Shown here: piece by piece, positions 56,030-64,000 of the stretch
How the letters are laid out: each line of letters starts with the position of its first letter
How positions within the stretch are numbered: the first letter of the stretch is position 1
Assembly (NCBI RefSeq): GCF_000745855.1
Contig: NZ_JQKD01000027.1
Location: 1 to 64,000 of the forward strand
Origin: Xenophilus azovorans DSM 13620
GTDB taxonomy: Bacteria; Pseudomonadota; Gammaproteobacteria; Burkholderiales; Burkholderiaceae_C
Reading direction: 5' to 3'
DNA: 64,000 nucleotides
Program-made: the position numbers and the translations under genes
The notes under the pieces: generated by a model
The model's database searches: none
What the model was told of the DNA's origin: nothing
The model's input: only the letters and a program-made list of their open reading frames with translations

Positions 56030-56332
56030 ATGACCGCCAGCCTTGCCTCCCGCCCCCGCCTGCACGCCGCGCTGCGCGTCGCCGCCGCCGTGCTGGGCGG
56101 CTATGCCTTCTGCTGGGGCTTCATCGCCCTGGCCACCAGCGGCCTGTTCGCGCTGGGGATGCCCTTCCACGACGCCGAGCACCTGGGCAGCATCCTGGGC
56201 ATGCTGCTGTACCTGGCAACCTTCCTGTGGGCCTTCGCGGCCCGCCGCTTGGCGCGCGTGTGGCTGGTGCTGGCCGGCGGCGGCGCGCTGATGGCCGGCG
56301 CGGCCTCGCTGGTGCAGCGGACCCTGCTCTGA
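56030..56332 (+). CDS. DUF3649 small membrane protein
   Basis: A 100-aa protein with three predicted membrane helices (VAAAVLGGYAFCWGFIALATSG, LGSILGMLLYLATFLWAF, LVLAGGGALMAGAASLV). It matches DUF3649, which precedes PepSY proteins in iron-siderophore uptake operons. It starts a three-gene group with 12 bases to the next gene. Function unknown. Confidence 0.82.
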   Translation: MTASLASRPRLHAALRVAAAVLGGYAFCWGFIALATSGLFALGMPFHDAEHLGSILGMLLYLATFLWAFAARRLARVWLVLAGGGALMAGAASLVQRTLL

Positions 56333-56344
56333 AGGACGCACGCC

Positions 56345-58024
56345 ATGTTCTCCAACTTCCGCCAGGCGATGGCCTGGGTGCACACCTGGTTCGGCCTGGT
56401 GCTGGGCTTCGTGCTGATGGCCTGCTTCTTCTTCGGCTCGCTGTCGGTGTTCGACCGCGAGATCGACCGCTGGGCCATTCCCGCCTCTCGCCATGCCGCG
56501 CAGCCCATGCCCTCGTTCGACAGGCTGCTGCAGCCCATCTTCCAGGACATGCAGCCCAGCAAGGAAAGCCTGGACTACCTGCGCGACCGGGTCGACGGAC
56601 CGCTGCCCGCGCGCTTCGACACCGTGCGCAGCTGGGGCGCCTACACCACCCACCGCGATCCGGTGCTGTCGCTGTTCACCAGCTACGAGGTGCCCAACGC
56701 CAAGGACCCCGACGACGCGGCCCGCGGCAACCGCACCATCGACCCGCGCACCGGCGCCGCGCTGCCCGACGACCGGCTCAAGATCGGCAGCCAGTTCTTC
56801 TATCCGCTGCACTACAGCCTGAACCTGAGCTGGAAGGACCTGGGCTACTGGATCGTGGGCCTCGCCGGGCTGACGATGCTGGTGGCGCTGGTCAGCGGCG
56901 TGGTGATGCACCGCAGGATCTTCCGCGAGTTCTTCACCTTCCGGCCCAAGAAGTCGACGCAGCGCAGCGTGCTGGACCTGCACAACATGACGGGCGTGCT
57001 GGCGCTGCCCTTCCACTTCTTCTTCGCCTTCACCGGGCTGGTGATCTTCGCGGGCATCTACTTCCCGGTGACGCACACGCAGCTGAACCCGCTGCATGAG
57101 CTGCACGAGAAGCTGGAGGCCGAGGAGACCGGCCTGCCGCACGACCGCGCCGGCGTCGCCGCGCCGCTGGCCTCGGTGGACGCCATGGCCGCCGAGGCGC
57201 AGCGCCGCTGGGCCGCCAGGGGCATGGCCGGCGAGGTGGGCCTGCTCACCGTGAGCCACGTCGGCGACGCCAACGGCTACGTCAGCGTGTACCGCGCGGG
57301 CACCGACCGGATCGCGCTGGTGGGCGACGGCATCCACTTCAAGGCCAGCACCGGCGAACTGCTGCGCGAGGACCCGCCGCGCACGGCGGTGGACAGCGTC
57401 AACACCTTCCTGACCGGGCTGCACCTGCAGCACTTCCGCCACTGGCTGCTGCGCTGGCTGTACGTGCTGGGCGGGCTGCTGGGCTGCGTGTGCATCGCCA
57501 CCGGCTTCATCTTCTTCGTCGAGAAGCGCAAGAAGCAGCACGCCGCCGCCGGCAGCCAGGGGAGCCGCGTGGTCGATGCGCTGGCGGTGACCACGGTGAC
57601 CGGCATGCTGCTGGCCGCGCTGACGATCCTGATCGCCAACCGCCTCCTGCCGGAATCGCTGCCGGCCGGCTGGCCACCGCGCGGCGACCTGGAGCAGTAC
57701 CTGTTCTGGGCCGGCTGGGCGCTGGCGATGGCGCACGGCTTCGCGCGCAGCGCTCCGGTGGCGCAGGGGCGGCCCAACCCGGCGTGGCGCGAGCAGTGCT
57801 GGGCCGTCGCGGCGATGGCCGTGGCCGCCGTCCTGCTGAACTGGCTGACCACCGGCGACCACCTCGCCAGGACGGTCTTCATCGACACCTACTGGCCGGT
57901 GGCTGGCGTGGACCTGTTCCTGCTGGCCTGCGCCGGGCTGGCGGCGGGGGCCGCGCGCCGGCTCGGCCGTCGCACGGCCGCGGGCGTCCGGCCGGCCCCT
58001 CGCGCGGAGGCGGCACATGCGTGA
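56345..58024 (+). CDS. PepSY-associated transmembrane protein (PiuB-like)
   Basis: A 559-aa inner-membrane protein with about five helices: AMAWVHTWFGLVLGFVLMACFFFGSLSVFDRE opening, DLGYWIVGLAGLTMLVALVSGVVMHRR, LDLHNMTGVLALPFHFFFAFTGLVIF, and two more helices late. The PepSY_TM pattern with His residues in the helices is typical of iron-siderophore reductases. Neighbours DUF3649 and DUF3325 confirm the iron-uptake module. Confidence 0.9.
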   Translation: MFSNFRQAMAWVHTWFGLVLGFVLMACFFFGSLSVFDREIDRWAIPASRHAAQPMPSFDRLLQPIFQDMQPSKESLDYLRDRVDGPLPARFDTVRSWGAYTTHRDPVLSLFTSYEVPNAKDPDDAARGNRTIDPRTGAALPDDRLKIGSQFFYPLHYSLNLSWKDLGYWIVGLAGLTMLVALVSGVVMHRRIFREFFTFRPKKSTQRSVLDLHNMTGVLALPFHFFFAFTGLVIFAGIYFPVTHTQLNPLHELHEKLEAEETGLPHDRAGVAAPLASVDAMAAEAQRRWAARGMAGEVGLLTVSHVGDANGYVSVYRAGTDRIALVGDGIHFKASTGELLREDPPRTAVDSVNTFLTGLHLQHFRHWLLRWLYVLGGLLGCVCIATGFIFFVEKRKKQHAAAGSQGSRVVDALAVTTVTGMLLAALTILIANRLLPESLPAGWPPRGDLEQYLFWAGWALAMAHGFARSAPVAQGRPNPAWREQCWAVAAMAVAAVLLNWLTTGDHLARTVFIDTYWPVAGVDLFLLACAGLAAGAARRLGRRTAAGVRPAPRAEAAHA

Positions 58025-58320
58025 GGCGGCGCTGCTGGCCGCGGCGCTGGCGGCCTGCGTGGCCGGCATGGGCTGGCTGGCGCTGGCGATGGAGACGCAC
58101 TGGACGCAGGTGCGGCCGGACGCGCCCACGCGGGCGGCCGTGCTGCGGCTGCGCGCGCTGGGCAGCCTCGACCTGGCGGCGGGCCTGGCGCTGTGCCTGC
58201 GCGTGGATCACGCCTCGATGGCGGTGCTCGTGTGGGTCATGGCCCTGGCCGGCGCCGCGCTCGCCGTAGGCCTCGTGCTCACCTGGCGGCCGCGCTGGCT
58301 GCGGGCACTGGCCTGGGTCG

Positions 58321-58334
<14 letters not shown>
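58017..58334 (+). CDS. DUF3325 small membrane protein
   Basis: A 105-aa protein with three membrane segments (AALLAAALAACVAGMGWLALAME opening, LDLAAGLALCLRV, AVLVWVMALAGAALAVGLVL). It fits DUF3325, the last gene of PepSY iron operons. It overlaps the PepSY gene by eight bases and the convergent pirin gene by 14. Confidence 0.8.
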
Positions 58335-59211
<877 letters not shown>

Positions 59212-59262
59212 GGGGTGCTCCTTGTCTTTGTCCGGATGCCGGTGGGAAAGGCGGGCGCCGCC

Positions 59263-59814
59263 TCAGCCGCGCGCCGCGACGACCTGCGCGATGCGCTCGC
59301 CGAAGGCGCGCGCCGTGTCCAGGTCGCCCTGCGGCACCTCGGCCGCGCTGGCGTCCGAGGGCGAGGTGGTCAGCAGGCCGCCGTAGCCGCCCACGTAGTT
59401 GGGCGCGTGCCGCGTGGCCGCCTTGTCGTTGGTCGGCTTGATCCCCAGGCTGATCCACAGGCCGCTGTGCTGCATGGCCAGCTGCCACAGGTAGGTCAGC
59501 GTGGCGAACTTGTCGCCGTTCATGGTCGCGCTGTTGGTGAAGCCGGCGAAGAGCTTGTCCTTCCAGCCCTGGGCGAACCAGACCTTGGAGGACGCGTCGG
59601 CGAACCTCTTGAACTGCCAGCTCGGCCCGCCCATGTAGGTGGGCGACCCGAACACGATGGCGCTGGCCGCGGCGAGCACCTCCCAGCCGCCGCCCGGCAG
59701 GTTGCCGTCGGCGTCGATGGCGATCAGCTCGGCCTGCGCGCCCTCGGCCACCGCCTGCGCCACGCGCTGGGTGTGGCCGTAGCCAGAGTGGTAGACGATG
59801 ACGATGCCGCTCAT
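59263..59814 (-). CDS. WrbA-like flavodoxin / NAD(P)H:quinone oxidoreductase
   Basis: A 183-aa flavodoxin-fold protein. The FMN phosphate loop is IVIVYHSGYGHTQRVAQAVAEG, followed by SAIVFGSPTYMGGPSWQFKRF and PNYVGGYGGLLTTSPSDA. It probably reduces quinones by two electrons, avoiding semiquinones. The start at 59814 is preferred to the longer in-frame version. It lies 10 bases after doxX. Confidence 0.9.
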   Translation of the reverse strand: MSGIVIVYHSGYGHTQRVAQAVAEGAQAELIAIDADGNLPGGGWEVLAAASAIVFGSPTYMGGPSWQFKRFADASSKVWFAQGWKDKLFAGFTNSATMNGDKFATLTYLWQLAMQHSGLWISLGIKPTNDKAATRHAPNYVGGYGGLLTTSPSDASAAEVPQGDLDTARAFGERIAQVVAARG

Positions 59815-59824
59815 CGCGCGCGCC

Positions 59825-60247
59825 TCACTTCCTGTCCACACTGAAGCGGCCGGGGCCGAAGGCGGTGAAGGCGAGCAGGCCGCCGGCGATGGCGATGTTC
59901 TTCCAGAACATGAGCTGGTTGATCATCACCTTGTCGGCCGGCATCGACCAGTAGTTGTGGAAGAACAGCGCCGCGGCCAGCGTGAACAGCGCGATCAGCA
60001 GCGCGGCCAGCCGCGTCTTGAAGCCCACCAGCAGCAGGATGCCCAGACCCAGCTCGACCACGATGGCGATCGCCGCGCCCACCTGCGGCATCGGCAGCCC
60101 CACCGAGGCGATGTAGCCCGCCGTGCCGGCGAAGCCCGCGATCTTGCTGAAGCCGGCCGGAATGAACAGCGCGGCCAGGAAGATGCGCCCGAGCAGCGCG
60201 AGGCCGTCCTGGGTGGGCGTGGTGGAAGAGGTCTGGGTGATGGCCAT
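59825..60247 (-). CDS. DoxX family membrane protein
   Basis: A 140-aa protein with four membrane helices. It shows the DoxX pattern LALLGRIFLAALFIPAGFSKIAGFAG and a FHNYWSMP segment before MFWKNIAIAGGLLAFTAFGPGRFSVD. The start has AAGGAG. DoxX proteins occur with redox and sulfur-stress genes. Confidence 0.92.
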   Translation of the reverse strand: MAITQTSSTTPTQDGLALLGRIFLAALFIPAGFSKIAGFAGTAGYIASVGLPMPQVGAAIAIVVELGLGILLLVGFKTRLAALLIALFTLAAALFFHNYWSMPADKVMINQLMFWKNIAIAGGLLAFTAFGPGRFSVDRK

Positions 60248-60337
60248 GGAAGGGCTCCTTGCGTTGAAAAAGACAAACGTGTGAAAAGAGGGAAAGGAAA
60301 GCCGCGGCCCGTTCTGCGAGGCCGCGGCACCGGCACT

Positions 60338-61039
<702 letters not shown>

Positions 61040-61176
61040 CGTTGAACCCTTTCGAATGCGGGCAGCAGGCACATCGTGGATGCCTTGCCCTCTCGTGGGC
61101 GGTGCCGGTCTGCACCGCGATGGAAGGTACTTTAGGCCGGCCGCACGGTTCCGGGAGGCAGCCGTCTTGAAGACAC

Positions 61177-61195
61177 CATTCAAACGATTTGAATG
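61177..61195. promoter_or_regulatory. LysR operator, perfect 8-3-8 palindrome
   Basis: CATTCAAA-CGA-TTTGAATG is perfect and contains the T-N11-A core (T61180 to A61192). It lies between the LysR gene (plus, ATG 61207) and the pirin operon (minus, from 61039). It covers a TTG at 61189 that would be a poor start for the regulator. Confidence 0.82.
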
Positions 61196-61206
61196 ACAAT
61201 CCGCCC

Positions 61207-62172
61207 ATGCCCGGCGCGCGCGAAGTCCTCACCCCCGACGCCCTGGCGATGCTCCAGACCGTGGCCGAGCGCGGCAGCTTCGCCGCTGCCGCGCGCGCGC
61301 TGGGCGTGGTGCCCAGCGCCCTGACCTACCGCGTGCGCCAGATCGAGGACGCGCTGGACGTGCTGCTGTTCGACCGCAGCGCCCGCCAGGCGCGGCTGAC
61401 CGAGGCCGGCGCCGAGTTGCTGCGCGACGCCGGCCGGCTGCTGGCCGAGATCGACGCCGTGGCCAACCGCGTGCGCCGCATCGCCACCGGCTGGGAGCCT
61501 CAGCTCACCATCGCCATCGACAGCGCGATCGCGCGCGACCCGCTGTACGACCTGGTCGGCGCCTTCTACGCGCTGAACCCGCCTACGCGCCTGAAGCTGC
61601 GCGACGAAACGCTGCTGGGCACCATCGAGGCGCTGACCAGCGGCGAGGCCGACCTGGCCATCGGCGCCGTGCTCGACGCCCAGAGCCTGGCCTTCACCGG
61701 CGGCGGCATCCGCAGCTGCCTGCTGGGCGAGATCCGCTTCGTCTACGCCGTGGCGCCGCACCACCCGCTGGCCGGGGCGCCGCAGCCCCTCACCGAGGCG
61801 CAGATGCGCGCGCACCGCGCCGTGGCCGCCGCCGACTCGGCCCGCCAGCGCCAGGGCATGAGCGTGAACCTGCTGGAAGGGCAGGACGTGCTCACCGTGC
61901 CCACGCTGCAGGCCAAGCTGCACGCGCAACTGCACGGCCTGGGCGCCGGCTTCCTGCCCGAGCCGATGGCGCGGCCCTATGTCGAGGCCGGGCACCTGGT
62001 GGAACTCGCCACCGAGCGCCCCGCGCCGCTGGGCCGCATGCACTGCGCCTGGCGCGTGCGCAGCGCCGCGCAGCCGGGGCTGGCGCTGAAGTGGTGGCTG
62101 GCGCAGTTCGAGCACCCGACCACCCGCGAGGCGCTGCTCATGCGGCACCGCGGGCGCGGGCCGAGCGGTTAG
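61207..62172 (+). CDS. LysR family regulator
   Basis: A 321-aa LysR-type regulator. The helix-turn-helix reads MLQTVAERGSFAAAARALGVVPSALTYRVRQIEDALDVLLFDRSAR, then an effector domain. The opening VPSALTYRVRQIE recalls YhaJ/DcrA-type regulators of pirin genes in Proteobacteria. The start ATG at 61207 is preferred because upstream in-frame TTG lies in the operator. It likely senses a quinone or other electrophile and controls the divergent operon. Confidence 0.9.
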   Translation: MPGAREVLTPDALAMLQTVAERGSFAAAARALGVVPSALTYRVRQIEDALDVLLFDRSARQARLTEAGAELLRDAGRLLAEIDAVANRVRRIATGWEPQLTIAIDSAIARDPLYDLVGAFYALNPPTRLKLRDETLLGTIEALTSGEADLAIGAVLDAQSLAFTGGGIRSCLLGEIRFVYAVAPHHPLAGAPQPLTEAQMRAHRAVAAADSARQRQGMSVNLLEGQDVLTVPTLQAKLHAQLHGLGAGFLPEPMARPYVEAGHLVELATERPAPLGRMHCAWRVRSAAQPGLALKWWLAQFEHPTTREALLMRHRGRGPSG

Positions 62173-62207
62173 AGTCGGGCGCCATCCCCTCACCGCACAC
62201 CGCCGCC

Positions 62208-63260
62208 ATGCCCATCGCCGACCGCCACACCCCGCCGCCCCGCCGCATCGCCATCGTCGGTGCGGGCCTCGCGGGCCTGACGGCGGCGCGCACGCTGGTG
62301 CAGGCGGGCCACGCGGTCGCGCTGTTCGAGCGCGACGCGCGACCCGGCGGCCGCCTGGCCGGCTGGGAATCTCCCTACGGCAGCTTCGACAGCGGCGCGC
62401 AGTACTTCACCGTGCGCGACGAGCGCCTGCGCCGCGCGCTGGACGCCACCGGCGCTCCCTGCCGGCGCTGGAGCGCCAACGCCGTGCGCGTGCTCGACCC
62501 GGCCGGCCGGCTGGTCGAGGCCGCGCTGCCGGGCCTGGAACCGCACTGGGTCGCCGTGCCGCGCATGGACGCGCTGGCCGCCCACTGGGCCGCGCCGCTG
62601 GGCGAGGCGCTGCACCGGGGCACCACCGTCGTGCGCATCGAGGCCGACTCGCTGCAGCCCGGCCGCTGGCAGTTGCGCACGCAGGGCGAGGCCGACGACA
62701 CCGCCGTGCAGGCCGGCTTCGACGCCGTGCTGCTGGCGGTGCCGCCGACCGCCGCGCGCCTCCTGTTGGCGCCGGTGGCCGAGGGCCTGGCGCGGCATGT
62801 GGCCGACGTGCGCATCGCGCCGTGCTGGTCGCTGCACCTGGCCTTCGCGCAGGCCAGCCAGCCCGGCTTGCCGCACCTGGGTCCGCAGTGGAACTGCGCG
62901 CGCTCCACCCACCACCGCGTGGCCTGGCTGGCGCGCGAATCCTCCAAGCCCGGCCGCGGCGCCATCGAGCGCTGGACGGTGCAGGCCAGCGCCGAGTGGT
63001 CGCGCGAACACCTGCGCGACGACGCGGCGCGCGTGCGGGCCAAGCTGCTGCGGGCCTTCGCCGAGATCACCGGCATCCTCGCCACGCCCACGCTGGCCGA
63101 GGCGCGCCTGTGGACCGAGGCCAAGACCGAGACGCCGCTGGGCCGCTCGCACCTGTGGGACGCGAAGGCCGGCCTCGGCGTGGCGGGCGACTGGTGCATC
63201 GGCCACCGGGTGGAAGACGCCTTCGTCTCCGGGCTGGAGCTGGCGCTGGCCGCACTCTGA
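62208..63260 (+). CDS. FAD-dependent amine-oxidase/renalase-like protein
   Basis: A 350-aa flavoprotein. The dinucleotide fold is RIAIVGAGLAGLTAARTLVQAGHAVALFERD, then RPGGRLAGWESPYGSFDSGAQYFTVRD, a typical renalase-like feature. The end is GLGVAGDWCIGHRVEDAFVSGLELA (FAD-binding). Substrate unknown; renalases oxidise dihydro-NAD forms. It lies 35 bases after lysR and four before gluQ, in one direction. Confidence 0.87.
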   Translation: MPIADRHTPPPRRIAIVGAGLAGLTAARTLVQAGHAVALFERDARPGGRLAGWESPYGSFDSGAQYFTVRDERLRRALDATGAPCRRWSANAVRVLDPAGRLVEAALPGLEPHWVAVPRMDALAAHWAAPLGEALHRGTTVVRIEADSLQPGRWQLRTQGEADDTAVQAGFDAVLLAVPPTAARLLLAPVAEGLARHVADVRIAPCWSLHLAFAQASQPGLPHLGPQWNCARSTHHRVAWLARESSKPGRGAIERWTVQASAEWSREHLRDDAARVRAKLLRAFAEITGILATPTLAEARLWTEAKTETPLGRSHLWDAKAGLGVAGDWCIGHRVEDAFVSGLELALAAL

Positions 63261-63263
63261 CGC

Positions 63264-64000
63264 GTGAGCAGGCCGCCCGAGCCGCCGCCGGGCCGCCCCA
63301 AGGCGGCGAGCGCCCCCTCGGGGGGCAGCGAAGCGGGGAGCGTGGGGGCCACATACACCGGCCGCTTCGCGCCCTCTCCCACCGGCCCACTGCACGCCGG
63401 CTCGCTGGTCGCCGCCCTGGCGAGCTGGCTGGATGCCCGCGCCGCCGGTGGCCGCTGGCTGGTGCGCATCGAGGACGCCGACACCGAGCGCTGCATCGCC
63501 GGCATGGAGGAACGCATCCTCGGCCAGCTCACCGACTGCGGCCTGCGGCCCGACGCGCCGCCCGTGCGGCAGACCGCGCGCACCGCGCTGTACGACGACG
63601 CCCTGCAGCGATTGACGCGCGCCGGCCTGGCCTACCCCTGCGGCTGCACGCGGCGCGACATCGACGCCGCCCTGGCCGCGCAGGGCATCGCGCACCGGCG
63701 GCACGGCGAGCGCGTCTACCCCGGCACCTGCCGCGGCGGCCTGCACGGCAAGCCCGCGCGCTCCTGGCGCTTCGCCACCTGGCGCATGGCCGGCGCATCG
63801 GACGTGCAGTGGCACGACCGGCGCCTCGGCCCGCAGCGCCAGGACGTGATGCACGAGGTCGGCGACTTCGTGCTGCGCCGCGCCGATGGCCCCTGGGCCT
63901 ACCAGCTCGCCGTGGTGGTGGACGACGCCGACCAGGGCGTGACCGACGTGGTGCGCGGCGAGGACCTGGCCGACAACACGCCGCGCCAGATCCTGCTGCA
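63264..64000 (+). CDS. gluQ: Glutamyl-Q tRNA(Asp) synthetase GluQRS, cut by window end
   Basis: GTG 63264 opens a frame that runs off the right edge. The catalytic part reads [27 protein letters not shown] (HIGH-like), then [10 protein letters not shown] and the zinc site CGC (Cys pair) with YPGTC, matching GluQRS. It attaches glutamate to queuosine in tRNA(Asp). The first 26 residues are encoded by the family repeat at 63288-63350 (see there), so GTG 63342, five codons before the synthetase fold, is an alternative start. The stop is not visible. Confidence 0.9.
   Translation, partial: MSRPPEPPPGRPKAASAPSGGSEAGSVGATYTGRFAPSPTGPLHAGSLVAALASWLDARAAGGRWLVRIEDADTERCIAGMEERILGQLTDCGLRPDAPPVRQTARTALYDDALQRLTRAGLAYPCGCTRRDIDAALAAQGIAHRRHGERVYPGTCRGGLHGKPARSWRFATWRMAGASDVQWHDRRLGPQRQDVMHEVGDFVLRRADGPWAYQLAVVVDDADQGVTDVVRGEDLADNTPRQILL
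63288..63350 (+). repeat. Comamonadaceae-type GC-rich repeat, copy 2, inside the gluQ 5' region
   Basis: The blocks CCGGGCCGCCCCAAG, CCCCCTCGGGGGG and GCGGGGAGCGTGGGGGCC are the same in order as in the copy at 17354-17421 on the other strand. Here the frame through the repeat is open and joined to gluQ. It either extends the protein by a Gly/Ser/Pro/Ala-rich tail or forms its leader. Confidence 0.75.

Overview
The window comes from a high-GC betaproteobacterium of the order Burkholderiales, most likely family Comamonadaceae. The evidence is the very GC-rich codon use, the Bug/TctC-type orphan binding protein, NahR-type and CadR-type regulators, the class I PHA synthase, and two copies of a G/C-rich intergenic repeat that I recognise from memory as common in Comamonadaceae. 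The genus cannot be decided from the sequence. The window is almost fully coding, with one gap over 300 bp and no rRNA, tRNA, CRISPR array, insertion sequence or prophage that I can see.

Layout. 0-7 kb: a GH100-like glycosidase with an unusually short C-terminus, a TonB-like lipoprotein, a DUF3014 protein, a nitronate monooxygenase, an OpgC-like membrane protein and an acyl-CoA ligase. 7-14 kb: a second nitronate monooxygenase, a polar amino-acid ABC transporter behind a strong sigma-54 promoter match, and a coupled phosphodiesterase / small protein / hydrolase group. 14-18.4 kb: an aromatic-acid cluster (Rieske dioxygenase alpha and beta, a PchB-like chorismate mutase/isochorismate lyase, a Bug binding protein) divergent from a NahR/NagR-type LysR gene. 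18.4-21 kb: cadR and a Cd/Zn/Pb ATPase sharing a MerR-type 19-bp-spacer promoter. 23-27.2 kb: a periplasmic copper-detoxification island (outer-membrane factor, multicopper oxidase, DUF411, CusF-like) without its own RND pump. 29.5-38.7 kb: a low-oxygen module (acetate kinase, MaoC-Pta fusion, FabI, PHA synthase on one strand; cation ATPase and universal stress protein on the other) arranged around an FNR/Anr-type box. 44.5-52.1 kb: an RND efflux operon with an added MFS gene, divergent from soxR, with a perfect SoxR palindrome in a 19-bp promoter spacer. 52-58 kb: EttA, an RhlE-type helicase with a clear terminator, and a DUF3649/PepSY/DUF3325 iron-uptake set. 58-61 kb: a pirin/WrbA/DoxX/pirin operon divergent from a LysR gene, with a perfect 8-3-8 operator palindrome. 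The right edge cuts gluQ.

Common theme. Several independent stress and nutrient modules stand side by side, and most carry a readable control site: nitrogen (sigma-54), metals (CadR), oxygen (FNR/Anr), redox-cycling compounds (SoxR) and a LysR-controlled quinone/redox operon. The least explained unit is the salicylate-like cluster at 14.3-18.4 kb, where a possible salicylate-forming fold is coupled to a salicylate/anthranilate-type oxygenase and a salicylate-type regulator. Other loose ends are a lower-GC secreted orphan ORF at 29.0 kb and two unknown small proteins (91 and 97 aa).
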